DNA from: Solihabitans fulvus
GTDB lineage: Bacteria; Actinomycetota; Actinomycetes; Mycobacteriales; Pseudonocardiaceae
DNA length: 64,000 nucleotides
Reading direction: 5' to 3'
Assembly: GCF_008386585.1 (NCBI RefSeq)
Contig: NZ_VUOB01000013.1
Span: 61,001-125,000, forward strand
The stretch's first letter is position 1. Each line of letters begins with the position of its first letter. The notes under the pieces are model-generated. The model saw only the letters and a program-made list of their open reading frames with translations, was not told the DNA's origin and did no database searches. Positions 34,626 to 42,799 of the stretch are shown one piece after another. Position numbers and translations under genes: made by a program.

Positions 34626-35723
34626 GTGTTGGCCGTGCTCGCCGAGTTGTTCGTGGACGCTGCCAGAGGCTGCGACGGACGCAGCCCACTCACCCACGAG
34701 CTGTTGTCCTCCGCCGCGGCCGACCTGGACGCCGGCGGGGTCACGCGGGAGGTGATGGCCGACTGCGCCTGTGACCGCAAGGGCACGGCGCCTGGCCTGC
34801 GCTTCGCCGGGGCCGTGCACCGGCTCGTGCTGGAGGGCCGCGCGCCGTCGTTGGCGCGGCACTACCCGAGCATGGGTGGCCGTCCCGAGCTGGGCGCGCT
34901 GTGGTCGGACGCGGAGCCGGTGCTGCGGCAGCACTCGGCCGAGCTGCGCCAGCTCGTGCGGGGCAGCGTGCAGACCAACGAGCCGGGCCGCAACGCCCCG
35001 CTGTACGGCGGGTTGTTGGTGGCGGCGCGGCGCGCGGCCGAGGCGGCCGGCAGGCGGACGCCGTTCCCGGTGAGGCTGCTGGAGATCGGCGCGAGTGGCG
35101 GGCTGAACCTGCGCCCGCACCGGGTGGGCTACCGGCTGCCGGACGGCACGGTGCTCGGCGACGCGAGCAGCTCGTTCATCTTGGACACGGCCTGGCACGG
35201 CCGGCCGGATGTCGACCTGTCGGCAAAGCTCCGAATCGCCGGCCGGGCCGGTTGCGACGTACACCCTGTGGATGTGTCGACCGAGGACGGCCGGCTGCGC
35301 CTGTCGTCGTTCGTGTGGCCCGACCAGCTGGACCGGTGGCGGCGGCTGCACGACGCCATCGAGCTGGCCGTGGCCGACCCGGTGCCGGTGCAGCGCGCGG
35401 CGGGCCCGGAGTGGTTGGCGAAGCGGCTGGCCCAGCAGCACCGGGACGTGCTGACGGTGGTGTGGCATTCGGTGGTGTGGCAGTACGCGTCCCCGGCCGA
35501 GCGCGCCAACGGTCGTGCCGTGCTGGTCAACGCGGCGGCGCGAGCCACCCAGCAGGCCCCGCTGGCGCTGCTGGTGTTCGAGCCGCGTCGGACGACGGGC
35601 CACAGCGACCCGTTCGAGTTCCACCTGCTGTTGAAGCTCTGGCCGGCCGGGCTGTCGATCCATCTTGGCAGCGGGGCGGGACACGGCGTGCCGTTCACGT
35701 GGGAGTGCCGGCCCTGGGTCTGA
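34626..35723 (+). CDS. DUF2332 family protein
   Basis: This DUF2332 protein of about 365 residues is a large actinobacterial family of unknown function with a methyltransferase-like middle. Family features: LARHYPSMGG, VQTNEPGRNAPLYGGLL, LLEIGASGGLNLRPHRVGY (a Gly-rich loop after an acidic residue, similar to SAM motif I), and VVWHSVVWQYASPAERA. The start is uncertain between GTG 34626, GTG 34635 and an earlier codon. A second DUF2332 gene lies at 39134-40258. No partner is obvious. Confidence 0.85.
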   Translation: MLAVLAELFVDAARGCDGRSPLTHELLSSAAADLDAGGVTREVMADCACDRKGTAPGLRFAGAVHRLVLEGRAPSLARHYPSMGGRPELGALWSDAEPVLRQHSAELRQLVRGSVQTNEPGRNAPLYGGLLVAARRAAEAAGRRTPFPVRLLEIGASGGLNLRPHRVGYRLPDGTVLGDASSSFILDTAWHGRPDVDLSAKLRIAGRAGCDVHPVDVSTEDGRLRLSSFVWPDQLDRWRRLHDAIELAVADPVPVQRAAGPEWLAKRLAQQHRDVLTVVWHSVVWQYASPAERANGRAVLVNAAARATQQAPLALLVFEPRRTTGHSDPFEFHLLLKLWPAGLSIHLGSGAGHGVPFTWECRPWV

Positions 35724-35735
35724 GCCTGAGGCTGA

Positions 35736-35969
35736 TCAGTCCTCGGCCCGGGTGAGCGCGGCCTCGTGCTTGGCCACGATGTTCGGCCACTGCGCCTTGA
35801 AGTGCTGGAAACCCCGCTGGCTGAAGGACAGCAGGAGTTCGGTGCCGCCGCTGAAGCGGAGTTCGACCTCGCCTTCGGCGGACGCGACGTAGTGCAGGTC
35901 GAAGTTCTCGGAGATGTTGGCCTGGGTCGTGATCTCGACCGGGCTGCTTCGGTACACGCGTGCCTCCAT
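35736..35969 (-). CDS. 77-residue protein of unknown function
   Basis: This small acidic soluble protein is beta-strand rich (NFDLHYVASAEGEVELRFSGGTELLLSFSQRGFQHF) and ends in a helical AKHEAALTRAED. No motif is recognised. It is convergent with the DUF2332 gene (12 bases apart) and divergent from the XRE-type regulator, with an AT-rich intergenic stretch of about 100 bases that probably holds both promoters. It could be the third member of the XRE/DUF397 locus. Confidence 0.6.
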   Translation of the reverse strand: MEARVYRSSPVEITTQANISENFDLHYVASAEGEVELRFSGGTELLLSFSQRGFQHFKAQWPNIVAKHEAALTRAED

Positions 35970-36070
35970 CGCTTACAGTGATTACTCGTTGCTGTCAGTG
36001 AGTTTCTAGCACTGGTCGCGCCGGTATTGGTTGTTAGTTCTTTATTCGCACCTGAATGAGTGAGGCGTGC

Positions 36071-36931
36071 ATGGGAGAAGCGCGGCAGACCGTGGAGCGC
36101 CGCCAGCTCGGCCTGATGCTCCAGAAGCTGCGGATCCGCACGGACAAGTCCCAACAGGAGGCCGGTGCCGTCATCGGCCGAACCGCCGCTCGAATCAGCC
36201 AGGTGGAGACCGCCAAGGGCGCGCTCAGGACGGAAGACCTGTCGGCGCTGCTCGACTTCTACGAGGCGACCGACGAGGAGCGGGCGACCATTGCCGCGCT
36301 CGGCATCGAGGCCCGCCGCAGGCAGCCTCGGCGCATCTACTCCGACCAACTCCCGGACGCGTTTCGCCGCCTCGGCGACCTCCAGGCCGACGCCAGCTCG
36401 ATCGGCTACTACGAGTTCGGGCGAATTCCCGGCCCGCTCCAGTCGCCCTACTACGTCCGCGCGCTGATCGGCATCGGCAGCGGGGTGTGGTGGGACCCGT
36501 CGACCGACGAGGCCGAGACCCGAATCGCGCTCCGCCTCGACCAGCAGCGCCGCGTTCTCGATGCGCGCACGCCCAAGCAGCTCAGCTTCGTCTTCACCGA
36601 GGACGCGTTGCGCCATGTGGTCGGCGACCGGGCCACCATGCGAGGGCAGGTGCTGCACCTCGTGCGGGTCATCGACCAACGGCCCGAGCTGACCGTGCGG
36701 ATCCTGCCGGCCGACACCCGGGACAACCCGGCGCTCGGCGGCGGCATCGTCGTACTCGATTTCGTTGGTGCGCCTCGGATCTGCTTCACATCGGCGGTCT
36801 ACGGGCCGTATACCTATTACGACCAGGAAGAGGACACCGTGCCTCTGACGCAGGCGTTCCAGCGGGTTCGTGAGTTGGCGCTCAACCCGGCCGACTCGCG
36901 GGCGCTACTGACGAGCTACTTGGAGAAATGA
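36071..36931 (+). CDS. XRE-family helix-turn-helix protein with DUF5753 domain
   Basis: This 286-residue regulator has an N-terminal helix-turn-helix (QLGLMLQKLRIRTDKSQQEAGAVIGRTAARISQVETAKGAL) and a DUF5753 domain (about residues 95-275) with the typical PGPLQSPYYVRALIG, LDQQRRVLDARTPKQLSFVFTEDALRHVVGD and RILPADT segments. Such proteins are encoded in many actinomycete pairs with DUF397 proteins and affect development and antibiotic production. I chose ATG 36071 over ATG 36056 because a GAGG lies at a workable distance only for the former. It overlaps the DUF397 gene by ATGA. Confidence 0.9.
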   Translation: MGEARQTVERRQLGLMLQKLRIRTDKSQQEAGAVIGRTAARISQVETAKGALRTEDLSALLDFYEATDEERATIAALGIEARRRQPRRIYSDQLPDAFRRLGDLQADASSIGYYEFGRIPGPLQSPYYVRALIGIGSGVWWDPSTDEAETRIALRLDQQRRVLDARTPKQLSFVFTEDALRHVVGDRATMRGQVLHLVRVIDQRPELTVRILPADTRDNPALGGGIVVLDFVGAPRICFTSAVYGPYTYYDQEEDTVPLTQAFQRVRELALNPADSRALLTSYLEK

Positions 36932-37128
36932 CCATGGCGCGCGAGACGGGTTGGTTCAAGAGCAGCTACAGCGGGACGGCCGACAACGGGTGCGTGGAGG
37001 TGCGGATCCGCGAGGACATGGTGGCGTTGCGGGATTCCAAGAACCCCGCCGGCCCGAGCTTTGCCGTCCCACGTGCCTCGTGGGACGGCTTTCTCAACGG
37101 CCTCAAGGGTTTCACTGCTGCGAGATGA
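36928..37128 (+). CDS. DUF397 protein
   Basis: The 66-residue protein has the DUF397 pattern: WFKSSYSGTADNGCVEVRI, VALRDSKNPAGPSFAVPRASWDGFL. It is the usual small partner of an XRE/DUF5753 regulator and starts inside its stop codon (ATGA). A biochemical role is not established, although toxin-antitoxin-like behaviour has been proposed for some pairs. Its 3' end overlaps a possible 30-residue gene on the opposite strand. Confidence 0.92.
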   Translation: MTMARETGWFKSSYSGTADNGCVEVRIREDMVALRDSKNPAGPSFAVPRASWDGFLNGLKGFTAAR

Positions 37129-37204
37129 GGACCACCACGGTGGTCAGCCAGGCGAGGATGATCGCCAGGATCCAGAAGTGCGGGTTGGTCAGGATGCGGG
37201 TCAC
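37112..37204 (-). CDS. 30-residue membrane peptide downstream of corA
   Basis: This GTG-started frame encodes VTRILTNPHFWILAII... with one transmembrane span of about 18 residues (WILAIILAWLTTVVVLIS) and a short polar tail. GAGG sits seven bases before the start. It begins 35 bases after the corA stop on the same strand and could be co-transcribed with it; its 3' end overlaps the DUF397 gene antisense by 17 bases. The good ribosome binding site and clean hydrophobic profile favour a real small membrane protein, but there is no family evidence. Confidence 0.5.
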   Translation of the reverse strand: MTRILTNPHFWILAIILAWLTTVVVLISQQ

Positions 37205-37239
37205 GACGGAACCTCACAGAACGAGCGGGGACGGGAACG

Positions 37240-38319
37240 TCAGAGCCACTGGTTCTTGCGAAATATTCGGTACAGCACAAGACAAATCCCGAGAATGACC
37301 CCGATCGCGAGCGGATACCCGTACTTCCAGTGCAGCTCCGGCATGTTCTCGAAGTTCATCCCGTAGATGCCGGCCACCATGGTCGGCACCGAGATGATCG
37401 CCGCCCACGCGGTGATCTTGCGCATGTCGGTGTTCTGCTGGAGCGTGATCTTCGCGAGCGTCGCGTCGACCAGCGTGGTGAGCAGCTCGTCGAAGCTGCC
37501 GACCCGCTCGGACACCGTCGTGAGGTGGTCGTCGACATCACGGAAGTACGAGCGCACCTCGGCCGGCACCAACGGGGTGTCGCCGTCGGCCAGCTTGCGC
37601 AGCGGCGTCGCCAGCGGCTGCACGGCCCGCCGCAGCTCCAGCACCTCGCGCTTGAGCAGGTAGATCTGTTCGGCGCTGACGGTGCTGCGCGGCGCGAACA
37701 CCCGCGTCTCCGTCTCGTCGATGTCCTGCTCGATGTGCTCGGTCACGTCGAGGTAGTTGTCCACCACATGATCCGAGATCGCCCACAGCACGGCGGACGG
37801 CCCCATCCGCAGCCGCTCCTGGTCGCACTCCAGCTGCCGCCGCACCAGCGACAGCCCCGAGTGGTTCCCGTGCCGGACGGTCACCACGAAGTCCTGCCCC
37901 AGAAACACCATCAGCTCGCCGGTCTCGACGATCTCGTTCGCGGTGTCCGGCGACTCGTGCGCCACGTACCGCACGGTCTTGAGCACCATGAACAGCGTGT
38001 TGTCGTAGCGCTCCAGCTTGGGCCGCTGGTGCGCGTGCACCGCGTCCTCGACGGCCAGCTCGTGCAGCCCGAAGGTCTCCGCGACGCCCTCGATCTGCTC
38101 GGCGTCCGGCTCGTGCAGGCCGATCCACACGAACCCGGCCTCGCGCCTGCGAACCTCCTCGACGGCGGCGGTGTGCGTCCATCGACCCGGCAGCCGTTCG
38201 CCGTCCACGTACACCGCGCAGTCCACGACGTACGCGGACAGCGGCACGGGAATCGGCGCCGGCGTGGCACGGCGCGGCACTCGGCCGCGCAGTCCGCCGA
38301 GCGAGGGCAGGCTTGGCAT
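37240..38319 (-). CDS. corA: CorA-type magnesium/divalent cation channel
   Basis: This 359-residue channel protein has a long cytoplasmic domain and two C-terminal membrane helices. The GMN selectivity motif is at residues 320-322 (YGMNFENMPEL), between helix 1 (ITAWAAIISVPTMVAGI) and helix 2 (PLAIGVILGICLVLYRIF), with the basic end RKNQWL. Pentamers conduct Mg2+, Co2+ or Ni2+ inward. GGAGG precedes the ATG at 38319. In M. tuberculosis corA (Rv1239c) directly follows sugC; here 13.8 kb of accessory genes separates them. Confidence 0.95.
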   Translation of the reverse strand: MPSLPSLGGLRGRVPRRATPAPIPVPLSAYVVDCAVYVDGERLPGRWTHTAAVEEVRRREAGFVWIGLHEPDAEQIEGVAETFGLHELAVEDAVHAHQRPKLERYDNTLFMVLKTVRYVAHESPDTANEIVETGELMVFLGQDFVVTVRHGNHSGLSLVRRQLECDQERLRMGPSAVLWAISDHVVDNYLDVTEHIEQDIDETETRVFAPRSTVSAEQIYLLKREVLELRRAVQPLATPLRKLADGDTPLVPAEVRSYFRDVDDHLTTVSERVGSFDELLTTLVDATLAKITLQQNTDMRKITAWAAIISVPTMVAGIYGMNFENMPELHWKYGYPLAIGVILGICLVLYRIFRKNQWL

Positions 38320-38627
38320 GGGGACCTCCAGGCGTTCACGTCGTCGGTACGTGCGTACGACGCGCCGGAACGTGCTCCGCTCCGGCACCGGAGCGTCCCG
38401 ACCGGAACCAGGGGTCTACCTGAAGAGGGTGACCCGTCCGGCGGGGACGCTGTTGGTACTCCGTGGCAGGGGATTGCCATCCATGCGGCGCCCTCACCTC
38501 CTCGGGTCGACGGCCACGAGCGGTGGATTCGCTCACAGACCAGTTGCCGAGGGTACTACCGACGGGTTCACACTGTCCCTCCGGCCAACGAGGGTTCGGG
38601 AAGGTTCCGGTCACACAGGAGGCGCTG
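38320..38627. other. Divergent intergenic region between corA and maoC-like gene
   Basis: This 308-base stretch holds no convincing gene; a 92-codon frame on the reverse strand lacks any recognisable sequence. It must contain the corA and maoC-like promoters. Two inverted repeats are visible: GTACG-TG-CGTAC at 38347-38358 and CGCTCCGG-CA-CCGGAGCG at 38378-38395, both inside the presumed corA leader. I do not see a recognisable Mg2+ riboswitch. Confidence 0.5.
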
Positions 38628-39131
38628 GTGCAGTTCGGGCGGTACTTCGAGGAGTTCGAGGTCGGTGCGATCTACAAGCACTGGCCGGGCAAGACGGTCA
38701 CCGAGTACGACGACCACCTGTTCTGCCTGCTCACCATGAACCACCACCCGCTGCACATGGACGCGCACTTCGCGGCGGAGACCACGGAGTTCGGCAAGAA
38801 CGTCGTGGTCGGCAACTACGTGTACTCGCTGCTGCTTGGCATGTCCGTGCCGGACGTGTCCGGCAAGGCGATCGCGAACCTCGAGGTCGAGTCGCTCAGG
38901 CACATCAAGCCGACCTTCCACGGCGACACCATCTACGGCGAGACCGAGGTGCTGGACAAGACGCCGTCCAAGTCCAAGGACGACCGGGGCGTGGTCTACG
39001 TCGAGACCAGGGGCTACAAGCAGGACGGCACCGTGGTCTGCGTGTTCCGTCGCAAGGTGATGGTGCCCAAGGTGTCCTACGGCGAGGCGCGCGGCGGCGA
39101 GCAGCCCGGCCGCCCAGAGCCGAAGGCCTGA
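38628..39131 (+). CDS. MaoC-like hotdog-fold dehydratase
   Basis: This 167-residue protein has a hotdog fold of the MaoC/(R)-hydratase type. It shows an early GKTVTEYDDHLFCLLTMNHHPLHMD segment, with Asp and His at the usual hydratase-2 motif positions (YDxxxF...N-x-HPLH), then NYVYSLLLGMSV and GDTIYGETEVLDK. It probably hydrates or dehydrates an acyl-CoA; some homologs act in citramalyl- or mesaconyl-CoA chemistry. AGGAGG lies six bases before the GTG start. It ends two bases before the second DUF2332 gene, so the two are likely co-transcribed. Confidence 0.88.
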   Translation: MQFGRYFEEFEVGAIYKHWPGKTVTEYDDHLFCLLTMNHHPLHMDAHFAAETTEFGKNVVVGNYVYSLLLGMSVPDVSGKAIANLEVESLRHIKPTFHGDTIYGETEVLDKTPSKSKDDRGVVYVETRGYKQDGTVVCVFRRKVMVPKVSYGEARGGEQPGRPEPKA

Positions 39132-39133
39132 CG

Positions 39134-40258
39134 ATGGCCGACGCGGGTGTGACCGTCGAGGAGGTCAGGGCGCGGTTCCTGGCCTTCGCCGAGCGCGAGG
39201 CCGCCGGGTTCTCCCCGCTCTACGAGCACCTTGCCCTGCACATCGCCGAGGATCCCGAGGTCGCCGGCCTGCTGACCTCGGCGCAGCCGGGCTTCGCCAT
39301 GCCGACGCTGCTGCTGGCGGTCGCGCACCGGCTGGTCCAGGCCGAGCCGGTGCACCCGCTTGCGGACTACTACCCGACGCTGAGCGGCAGCTTCGGCGTG
39401 GACGGCCGCACCTGGCCGTTGTTCCGGGAGTTCCTGCTGGAACGCGCGGACAAGGCCCGTGCGCTGGTCGCGGCGCGCACCACGCAGACCAACGAGGTGC
39501 GCCGCGCGGCGCTGCTGTACCCGGCGGTCGCGCTGGCCGCCAAGCAGGCGCGCGGCCCGGTCGCCCTGCTGGAGGTCGGGTGCAGCGCCGGTCTGCTGCT
39601 CGGCCTTGACCGCTACGGCTACCGCTACCAGACCGAGCAGGCGGGCCAGCTCGCGGCGGGACCGACCAAGACCGCGCTCGGCCTGCACTGCGCGCTGGAG
39701 CTGGCGCCGGGCGCCGAGCTGCCCGTGGTGCCGAAGAAGCTGACGGTCGCGGCCAGGATCGGCCTCGACCGCGCGCCGGTGGACGCCCAGGACGAGGACG
39801 AGCTGGCCTGGCTGGAGGCGTGCGTCTGGGCCGACCAGCCTGAGCGGGCGCGGCTGCTGCGGCTGGCCGCGACCGTCCAGCGCAAGGACCAGCCGAGGCT
39901 GGTCGCCGGGGACGCGGTGGACGACCTGGCCGGGGCCGCCGCGCTGGCCGAGGACGATCTGCCGCTCGTGGTGATCACCAGCCACGTGCTGTCCTACCTG
40001 TCGCGGGAGCGCAGGGCGGAGTTCCTGGTCGCCCTCGGCGAGCTGGCCGCGCGCCGGCCGCTGTGGTGGGTGAGCGTGGACGGCTACTCGGCGACGCTCG
40101 AGCCGCTGTTGCCGGGACGGGACGACCTGACGGAGGTCGCGGGCAGGCCGGCGTTCGGCGTGCTTGGGCTCACGCACTGGTCGAAGGGTGCGCCGGTGGC
40201 CCGCGCGCTGGCCAGGACGGGCCTGCACGGTCAGCGACTGGAGTGGCTGGCGGGCTGA
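39134..40258 (+). CDS. DUF2332 family protein
   Basis: This 374-residue second DUF2332 protein in the window is related to the product of 34626-35723. It has LADYYPTLSGSFGVDG, TTQTNEVRRAALLYPAVALAA, VALLEVGCSAGLLLGLDRYGYRY (Gly-rich motif after an acidic residue) and VVITSHVLSYLSRERRAEF. Its function is unknown; the middle suggests a Rossmann-like nucleotide or SAM fold. The ATG follows the maoC-like stop by two bases. The gene shows normal codon use. Confidence 0.88.
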   Translation: MADAGVTVEEVRARFLAFAEREAAGFSPLYEHLALHIAEDPEVAGLLTSAQPGFAMPTLLLAVAHRLVQAEPVHPLADYYPTLSGSFGVDGRTWPLFREFLLERADKARALVAARTTQTNEVRRAALLYPAVALAAKQARGPVALLEVGCSAGLLLGLDRYGYRYQTEQAGQLAAGPTKTALGLHCALELAPGAELPVVPKKLTVAARIGLDRAPVDAQDEDELAWLEACVWADQPERARLLRLAATVQRKDQPRLVAGDAVDDLAGAAALAEDDLPLVVITSHVLSYLSRERRAEFLVALGELAARRPLWWVSVDGYSATLEPLLPGRDDLTEVAGRPAFGVLGLTHWSKGAPVARALARTGLHGQRLEWLAG

Positions 40259-40386
40259 GTGGTGTCGGTGGGGCTGTGGTGGCCGGCGGAGCGCGGCGAT
40301 ACGTCGCGAAAGGGCGCTTTGTCGGCCACCTGAATCAATTAAGAGTCTCGTTCAGACCAAGATCAACCCGTTCGGGGCGGCGGAGA

Positions 40387-40818
40387 TCAGGAGCTGGGCA
40401 GGCAATTCCAGTCACTGAGCGCAGCCGCTAGGCCGTCCGTGAGCGCGCCGTCACGCTGAAGTGTGGCGAAGATCGCAGCGTCCACCCACGCGGCGTCTGC
40501 CGCGTCGTCGCCCGCGGTCAACTGACCGTGTATCACCTGGCAGCGGTAGTCGTAGATCTCGAAAAAGCCCGTCGGGGCCGGCCGGACGACCATCCCGGCG
40601 AGCGTGCCGACCGTGACGGAGAGTCCGGTCTCTTCGCGCAGTTCCCTTGTCACGGCGGCACTGTCGGTTTCGCCGGGCTCGACCCGCCCGCCAGGCACCG
40701 ACCACAGGCCCTTACCTGGGGCGTTCGCCCTCCGCACGAGGAGCAGTCGCCCGGCGGGGTCGTGCACGATGCCGCCGACGCAGCGAATCACCGGCAGGTT
40801 GCTCGCGGTCACGATCAC
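40387..40818 (-). CDS. NUDIX hydrolase
   Basis: This 143-residue NUDIX protein has the box [14 protein letters not shown] followed by [10 protein letters not shown], a complete G-x5-E-x7-REUxEExGU motif, and the WSVPGG opening seen in MutT/ADP-ribose-type enzymes. The substrate is unknown. I chose GTG 40818; GTG 40812 and TTG 40821 are alternatives, and none has a clear ribosome binding site. It is divergent from the small membrane peptide gene, 136 bases away. Confidence 0.9.
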   Translation of the reverse strand: MIVTASNLPVIRCVGGIVHDPAGRLLLVRRANAPGKGLWSVPGGRVEPGETDSAAVTRELREETGLSVTVGTLAGMVVRPAPTGFFEIYDYRCQVIHGQLTAGDDAADAAWVDAAIFATLQRDGALTDGLAAALSDWNCLPSS

Positions 40819-40954
40819 CAAGCGTAGTCACCCCGGTTCGGCGGTGCGGTGCACTGACCCATGTGCGGTACAAATCTCCCTTAGTACTGCGCGGTGCGGT
40901 ACAACGTTTTCACTGGCGCCAGACGGGTGCGAGTAGCGGACGGGGTTGATCATC

Positions 40955-41113
40955 GTGAACCTGAAGAAGATCCTCACCTGGGCCGGGATCGCGTTGCTCC
41001 TGTTCTTTCTGATCACGCAGCCAACGCAGTCGGCTGGACTGGTGACCAACATCCTCAACACGCTCAAGGGAGCGGCCGAGGCGCTCATCACTTTCGTGCG
41101 ACAGTTGTTCTAG
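40955..41113 (+). CDS. 52-residue membrane peptide upstream of PH-domain gene
   Basis: This 52-residue frame starts at GTG 40955 (VNLKKILTWAGIALLLFF) and encodes one transmembrane helix of about 18 residues followed by an amphipathic helix (VTNILNTLKGAAEALITFVRQLF). CGGGG lies about nine bases upstream; a TTG at 40946 is an alternative start. It stops 23 bases before the PH-domain membrane protein gene on the same strand, so the two probably form an operon. The regular helix pattern makes it a convincing small protein of unknown function. Confidence 0.7.
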   Translation: MNLKKILTWAGIALLLFFLITQPTQSAGLVTNILNTLKGAAEALITFVRQLF

Positions 41114-41136
41114 CCGCCGACGAGAGGCCGTGAGCC

Positions 41137-41697
41137 ATGTTCGCTCCGAGAGACCCTGACGAGTACCTGCTCGGCACGGAACGACGGGTCATTCGGGTGC
41201 GTCGCCACTGGGCCTGCCTGTTGTGGGACCTCTTCGAGGCCGCAGCACTGCTGGCCGGCGCCGTGATGATCTCCTACCTGCTGCCGGCAAGTGTGGGGAT
41301 CATCCAGAACATCCTCTGGTACGCGGCCCTGTTCGTCCTGCTTCGCCTGGCCTACTTCGTCGTCGAGTGGTGGGTCGAGCGCCTGGTGGTGACCGACAAA
41401 CGGTTCATGATCACCAGTGGTGTGTTCACCACGAAGGTGGCCATGATGCCGGTCACCAAGGTCACCGACCTCACCTACGAGCGGCACGTGGTCGGCCGCA
41501 TGCTCGGCTACGGCACGCTCATCGTCGAGTCGGCCGGCCAGATCCAGGCGCTGAACCGCATCGACTACCTGCCCAACCCGGAAGAGGTCTACGACGCCAT
41601 CTCCGAGTTGGTCTTCGGCGACAAGAAGGCGCAGGCAGAGCGGTTCTCGATGATCAAGGCGCAGCGCGCGGCCCGAGGCAAGAAGATGGTGCCGTAG
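41137..41697 (+). CDS. Membrane protein with bacterial PH domain
   Basis: This 186-residue protein has two hydrophobic helices near the N terminus (ACLLWDLFEAAALLAGAVMISYLL and IQNILWYAALFVLLRLAYFVVEWW) followed by a bacterial pleckstrin-homology-like domain (bPH_2: ERLVVTDKRFMITSGVFTTKVAMMPVTKVTDLTYERHVVGRMLGYGTLIVESAGQ). The cytoplasmic PH domain is probably a binding module. It lies 23 bases after the 52-residue membrane peptide gene. Function unknown, though the family is widespread in actinobacteria. Confidence 0.9.
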   Translation: MFAPRDPDEYLLGTERRVIRVRRHWACLLWDLFEAAALLAGAVMISYLLPASVGIIQNILWYAALFVLLRLAYFVVEWWVERLVVTDKRFMITSGVFTTKVAMMPVTKVTDLTYERHVVGRMLGYGTLIVESAGQIQALNRIDYLPNPEEVYDAISELVFGDKKAQAERFSMIKAQRAARGKKMVP

Positions 41698-41774
41698 TCG
41701 GTGCGACGGTGACCTGACCGACAGCCCTCGGTCGGGGATTCGTCGTAACGGGCCGGTTGATCCACACTGGTCCG

Positions 41775-42635
41775 GTGCTCATCGACCTGCACACGCATTC
41801 GACCGAGTCCGACGGCACCGACAAGCCGGCCGAACTCGTGGCGGCAGCCGCCGCCGCGGGTCTCGACGTGGTGGCGCTGACGGACCACGACACGGCCGCC
41901 GGCTGGGCCGAGGCCGCCGCCGCGCTGCCGACAGGCCTCCGACTGGTGCGCGGAGCCGAACTGTCCTGCGCCGCGCCGAGCGGCCGGGGCGGCACGGTGA
42001 CCGTGCACCTGCTCGCCTACCTCTACGACCCGACCTCCTCGGTGCTGATCGACGAGCAGCTGCGGCTGCGCGCCGAACGCCGGGACCGGCTGCGGCTGAT
42101 GGCCACGCAGATGGCCGAGGCGGGCTTCCCCGTCGACCCCGACGCGATCATGGACCGGCTGCCCCCCGACTCGCCCGGCGGCCGGCCGCACCTGGCCCAG
42201 GCGTTGGTCAGGGCCGGCGTGGTGGAGAGCGTCAACGAAGCGTTCGCGAAGTACCTCGGCACCGGCGGCCGATACCACCTGCCGCGCACCGACACCCCGG
42301 TGCGGCGGGCCGTCGAGATGATCCGCGACGCGGGCGGCGTGACCGTGCTGGCGCATCCGTTCGCGCGGTCGAGAGGGCCGGTCGTCACCGGTCAGGTGAT
42401 CGCCGACCTCGCCGATCTCGGCCTTGCTGGGGTCGAGGCCGACCATCCCGACCACGACGAGGAGACCAGGGCCGAGCTGCGCGGCCTCGCCGGGGAGCTG
42501 GGGCTGGTCGTCACGGGCTCGAGCGACTACCACGGCACGAACAAGACCGTCCGGCTCGGACAGGAGACCACCGCGCCGGAGATGCTCGACGCGCTGGTCG
42601 ACAAGGCGACCGGCGCCGAGGTGCTGACCGGCTGA
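41775..42635 (+). CDS. PHP-domain phosphoesterase
   Basis: This 286-residue metal-dependent phosphoesterase starts with IDLHTHSTESDGT (first PHP metal motif HxH) near residue 5-12, then ALTDHDTAAGW, RGAELSC and late LAHPFA and GSSDYHGTNK motifs that complete the trinuclear site. Characterised relatives remove 3'-phosphates from nucleotides such as pAp or degrade RNA 5' ends; the substrate here is not proven. GTG 41775 puts the HxH motif at the expected place; TTG 41757 is an alternative. Confidence 0.92.
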   Translation: MLIDLHTHSTESDGTDKPAELVAAAAAAGLDVVALTDHDTAAGWAEAAAALPTGLRLVRGAELSCAAPSGRGGTVTVHLLAYLYDPTSSVLIDEQLRLRAERRDRLRLMATQMAEAGFPVDPDAIMDRLPPDSPGGRPHLAQALVRAGVVESVNEAFAKYLGTGGRYHLPRTDTPVRRAVEMIRDAGGVTVLAHPFARSRGPVVTGQVIADLADLGLAGVEADHPDHDEETRAELRGLAGELGLVVTGSSDYHGTNKTVRLGQETTAPEMLDALVDKATGAEVLTG

Positions 42636-42643
42636 GCCGTGCT

Positions 42644-42672
42644 CCGCCACCGCGCCGGTCGGGCCGTGGCGG
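42644..42672 (+). terminator. Possible terminator after PHP gene
   Basis: 7-base arms CCGCCAC (42644-42650) and GTGGCGG (42666-42672) with a 15-base GC-rich loop lie nine bases after the PHP stop. The stem is short, so confidence is moderate at best. Confidence 0.4.
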
Positions 42673-42799
42673 GTGAGAATGACGCGCGGGCCGGCCGCCG
42701 GACGGCCCCGCCGGTTGGTCTGGTCGGCGCGAACGGCGCTGACGGCCTGGTCTGGGCGGTCGGCCTGGTCCGCGCGGTCGGGAGTCGGAAGAGGTGTCA

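Noticed and set aside
38336..38614. A 92-codon reverse frame upstream of corA
   Set aside because: It lies in the presumed promoter region, has no recognisable sequence and no good ribosome binding site.
38320..38627. Mg2+ riboswitch (M-box) in the corA leader
   Set aside because: Only short inverted repeats are seen; I could not match the conserved M-box core.
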